Source: Clostridia bacterium
GTDB taxonomy: Bacteria > Bacillota > Clostridia > Oscillospirales > Acutalibacteraceae
Length of the DNA: 55,424 bases
Reading direction: 5' to 3'
NCBI GenBank assembly: GCA_029098305.1
Contig: JAQXOB010000042.1
Span: 1-55,424 of the forward strand
Each line of letters begins with the position of its first letter. Position 1 is the first letter of the stretch. The position numbers and the translations under genes were made by a program. The notes under the pieces are model-generated. The model did no database searches and was not told where the DNA came from. It saw only the letters and a list, made by a program, of their open reading frames with translations. This document shows, piece by piece, positions 53,887 through 55,424 of the stretch.

Positions 53887-54146
53887 GCCGTCTGGTTATT
53901 GTTTTTGAATCTACGCATGATGCAATTGCCGCAAAAACAGCGTTACAATCAATAAAGCCAATCGTGTTACCCACGCCTCGTGAGATATCATCAGGCTGTG
54001 GAATCGCTCTTATGATAGATTCGTCACATCTGTGTTTTGCAGAGGATTCATTAAGGAACAATAATATTATCAACTTTAGCACATATGAAATATGTGGAGA
54101 AGACAAAAAGCAATATATAAAGATAGGAAGTGAACACTCTGAATAA
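53883..54146 (+). CDS. DUF3343 protein, putative selenium/sulfur carrier
   Basis: The 87-residue protein belongs to DUF3343, small proteins found beside selD and hydroxylase maturation genes and proposed to carry selenium or sulfur. It has the family core PREISSGCGIAL with C39 as the candidate carrier residue. A second cysteine lies near residue 56 and another in YEICGEDK. Its start overlaps the yedF stop by four bases and its end overlaps the desulfurase start, so the three proteins are probably made in step. The direct function is not demonstrated. Confidence 0.85.
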   Translation: MSRLVIVFESTHDAIAAKTALQSIKPIVLPTPREISSGCGIALMIDSSHLCFAEDSLRNNNIINFSTYEICGEDKKQYIKIGSEHSE

Positions 54147-55296
54147 AATATATTTTGACAACGCTGCTACATCATTTCCAAAAGCACCCGGACTGGGTGA
54201 ATATATATGTGATTATATCAATAATTCTTCAGTGAATATAAACAGAGGAGTTTACAGCAAGGCTATCTCTAGTGAAGTGTTCGTTTTTGAAACAAGAAAT
54301 TTGATTGCCGACTTTTTTGATTGCGACAAATCGATAGATTATTCAAGACGCGTGGTTTTCACTCCTGGTGTAACATACTCTATTAATTTTTTTCTGCGTG
54401 GATATCTCAAGAAAGGTGACAATGTGATTATCTCATCACTGGAACATCATGCAGTGTTACGCACGGTTGAGGATTTAAAAAAAGAAGGAATAGAATATCG
54501 TATTGCTCAATGCGATACACATGGAGATATATCACCTGAGACATTTGAAAATTTGATAGACCAAAATACAAAGGCAATTATGGTCACTCATGCGTCTAAT
54601 GTCTGTGGAACTATACTTCCAATAAATGAGATAGGACAAATCTGCAAAAAGCACAATATTATACTTGCTGTTGATACTGCGCAAACTGCCGGCAGTGAAA
54701 TGTTGTCTATGAGCAAAAACAATATTGATTTTTTAGCTTTTTCAGGACACAAAGGACTTTTGGGCATACAAGGAATCGGAGGATTTATCATTTCGCCTAA
54801 ACTTGATAGAATGATAAATCCTATTATCACCGGTGGTACTGGCAGTCTATCTGCAAACTATGATTTGCCAAGCTTTTTGCCTGACAGGTTTGAGAGTGGA
54901 ACTCTTAATTTGCCGGGCATCGCAGGGCTAAACTATTCTATAAACTATATTAAGGATTTTGGGCTTGATAATATTAAAAAATTTGAGAATGAGCTTACAA
55001 AATATTTTATAAACGAGATTAATAGTCTGAGCGATGTACAAATTATCGGTCATAACAATGTAGATAATCGCACCTCCGTAGTATCACTTAATTTTTTAGG
55101 ACGCGACAACTCTGAAATCGCCTATTTACTTGATAATGAATATAACATAATGACAAGAGTAGGACTTCACTGTGCTCCTATCGCCCATCAATCTCTTGGA
55201 ACCTTAAATACAGGTACTGTAAGATTTTCTTTTGGACCTTTCAACAAGATTTCTGAAATTGAGTATTGTATTTGTTCGCTAAAAAAATTTAGTTAA
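54130..55296 (+). CDS. Cysteine desulfurase family protein of the selenium cluster
   Basis: This PLP enzyme of the class V aminotransferase family is expected to remove sulfur or selenium from cysteine or selenocysteine. The 388-residue protein begins IYFDNAATSFPKAPG and has SSLEHHAVLR, the PLP lysine K208 in SGHKG, and the catalytic loop cysteine C348 in RVGLHCAP. It belongs to the subfamily typically placed beside yedF and DUF3343 genes, so it probably supplies selenium to SelD and the cofactor. I used GTG 54130, although AGGAAG abuts it; CTG 54139, eight bases after that site, is an alternative. It is the last gene of the operon. Confidence 0.92.
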   Translation: MNTLNKIYFDNAATSFPKAPGLGEYICDYINNSSVNINRGVYSKAISSEVFVFETRNLIADFFDCDKSIDYSRRVVFTPGVTYSINFFLRGYLKKGDNVIISSLEHHAVLRTVEDLKKEGIEYRIAQCDTHGDISPETFENLIDQNTKAIMVTHASNVCGTILPINEIGQICKKHNIILAVDTAQTAGSEMLSMSKNNIDFLAFSGHKGLLGIQGIGGFIISPKLDRMINPIITGGTGSLSANYDLPSFLPDRFESGTLNLPGIAGLNYSINYIKDFGLDNIKKFENELTKYFINEINSLSDVQIIGHNNVDNRTSVVSLNFLGRDNSEIAYLLDNEYNIMTRVGLHCAPIAHQSLGTLNTGTVRFSFGPFNKISEIEYCICSLKKFS

Positions 55297-55346
55297 TTCC
55301 CAAAGTAAGTTCCACAGTAGGAAAGGAGTAGAAGTTACCTTGGGAA
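55297..55346 (+). repeat. Imperfect 16-bp inverted repeat after the desulfurase gene
   Basis: Arms at 55297-55312 and 55331-55346 match in 14 of 16 positions around an 18-base loop containing GGAAAGGAG. It begins right after the stop codon but has no T-tract, so it is not a standard terminator. It could be an mRNA 3' stem or an element end; the window stops 78 bases later. Confidence 0.6.
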
Positions 55347-55424
55347 ATTGACGGAAATTAGTATGAGAAATAAGCTAAAATGAAAGAAAAAAGGTATAAA
55401 ATCGGAAAAAGACGCAACTCAAAT

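Noticed and set aside
55380-55424. Possible start of a further plus-strand gene (MKEKRYKIGKRRNSN)
   Set aside because: Only 15 codons are visible, there is no clear ribosome-binding site, and the composition is what A-rich noncoding DNA gives.

Overview
The window is AT-rich, densely coded DNA from a Gram-positive anaerobe of the class Clostridia. I infer something near the Ruminococcaceae/Oscillospiraceae. The evidence is a set of low-GC Firmicutes housekeeping genes (rpmF with yceD, der with plsY, holA, rnmV, recD2, comFC, mreB), secreted BspA-type leucine-rich-repeat proteins with Listeria-Bacteroides repeats, a secreted papain-family peptidase carrying a dockerin, and a selenium-dependent molybdenum hydroxylase system. 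There are 40 well-supported protein genes plus one gene fragment cut by the left edge. I see no rRNA, tRNA, CRISPR array or complete insertion sequence, and no gene-free stretch longer than about 280 bases.

Layout. 1-95: start of an unrecognised minus-strand gene. 278-3414 (+): mocA-like cytidylyltransferase and a selenium-dependent xanthine dehydrogenase-type hydroxylase, closed by a bidirectional terminator. 3483-6860 (-): a DUF512 radical-SAM-like gene, der and plsY. 7017-7749 (-): yceD-rpmF behind a perfect consensus promoter. 7857-10999 (-): a Cu+-type P-ATPase with an extra C-terminal HMA domain and a small membrane protein. 11261-13515 (+): serC-serA. 13577-15676 (-): a UvrD-like helicase. 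15821-18805 (-): a wall-anchored LRR/vWA protein. 19038-21080 (-): queT-nnr. 21246-26020 (+): hinT, apt-like, comEC, holA, rnmV. 26073-28370 (-): the dockerin cysteine peptidase. 28541-33387 (-): an unknown membrane protein, a Wzz-like chain-length regulator, a CpsD-like tyrosine kinase and prfC. 33499-37404 (-): a MATE transporter and glycogen phosphorylase. 37637-44336 (-): recD2, comFC, mreB, a lipoprotein alpha-amylase and an acidic membrane protein. 44510-48217 (-): a giant secreted LRR protein with a papain-like Cys/His/Asp arrangement. 48403-50463 (-): an EF-G-like GTPase. 50739-55296 (+): yqeC, yqeB, selD, yedF, a DUF3343 gene and a cysteine desulfurase.

How it works together. The two ends of the window hold complementary halves of one known system. 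The left end has the cofactor cytidylyltransferase and the hydroxylase. The right end has the enzymes proposed to supply and insert selenium into the molybdenum cofactor: desulfurase, carrier-like proteins, selenophosphate synthetase, YqeB and YqeC. About 47 kb of mostly housekeeping genes separates them, and each half has its own promoter-like sequence. glgP and the alpha-amylase point to alpha-glucan use, and the large secreted proteins to an attached, host- or fibre-associated life.

Starts and signals. Many ORFs open upstream of the ribosome-binding site, so I moved starts to the codon the site serves. Several of these are TTG. Promoter calls are -35/-10 pairs with 17-bp spacing read by eye; terminators are hairpins with a U-tract. 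All functions are inferred from motifs, without database searches.
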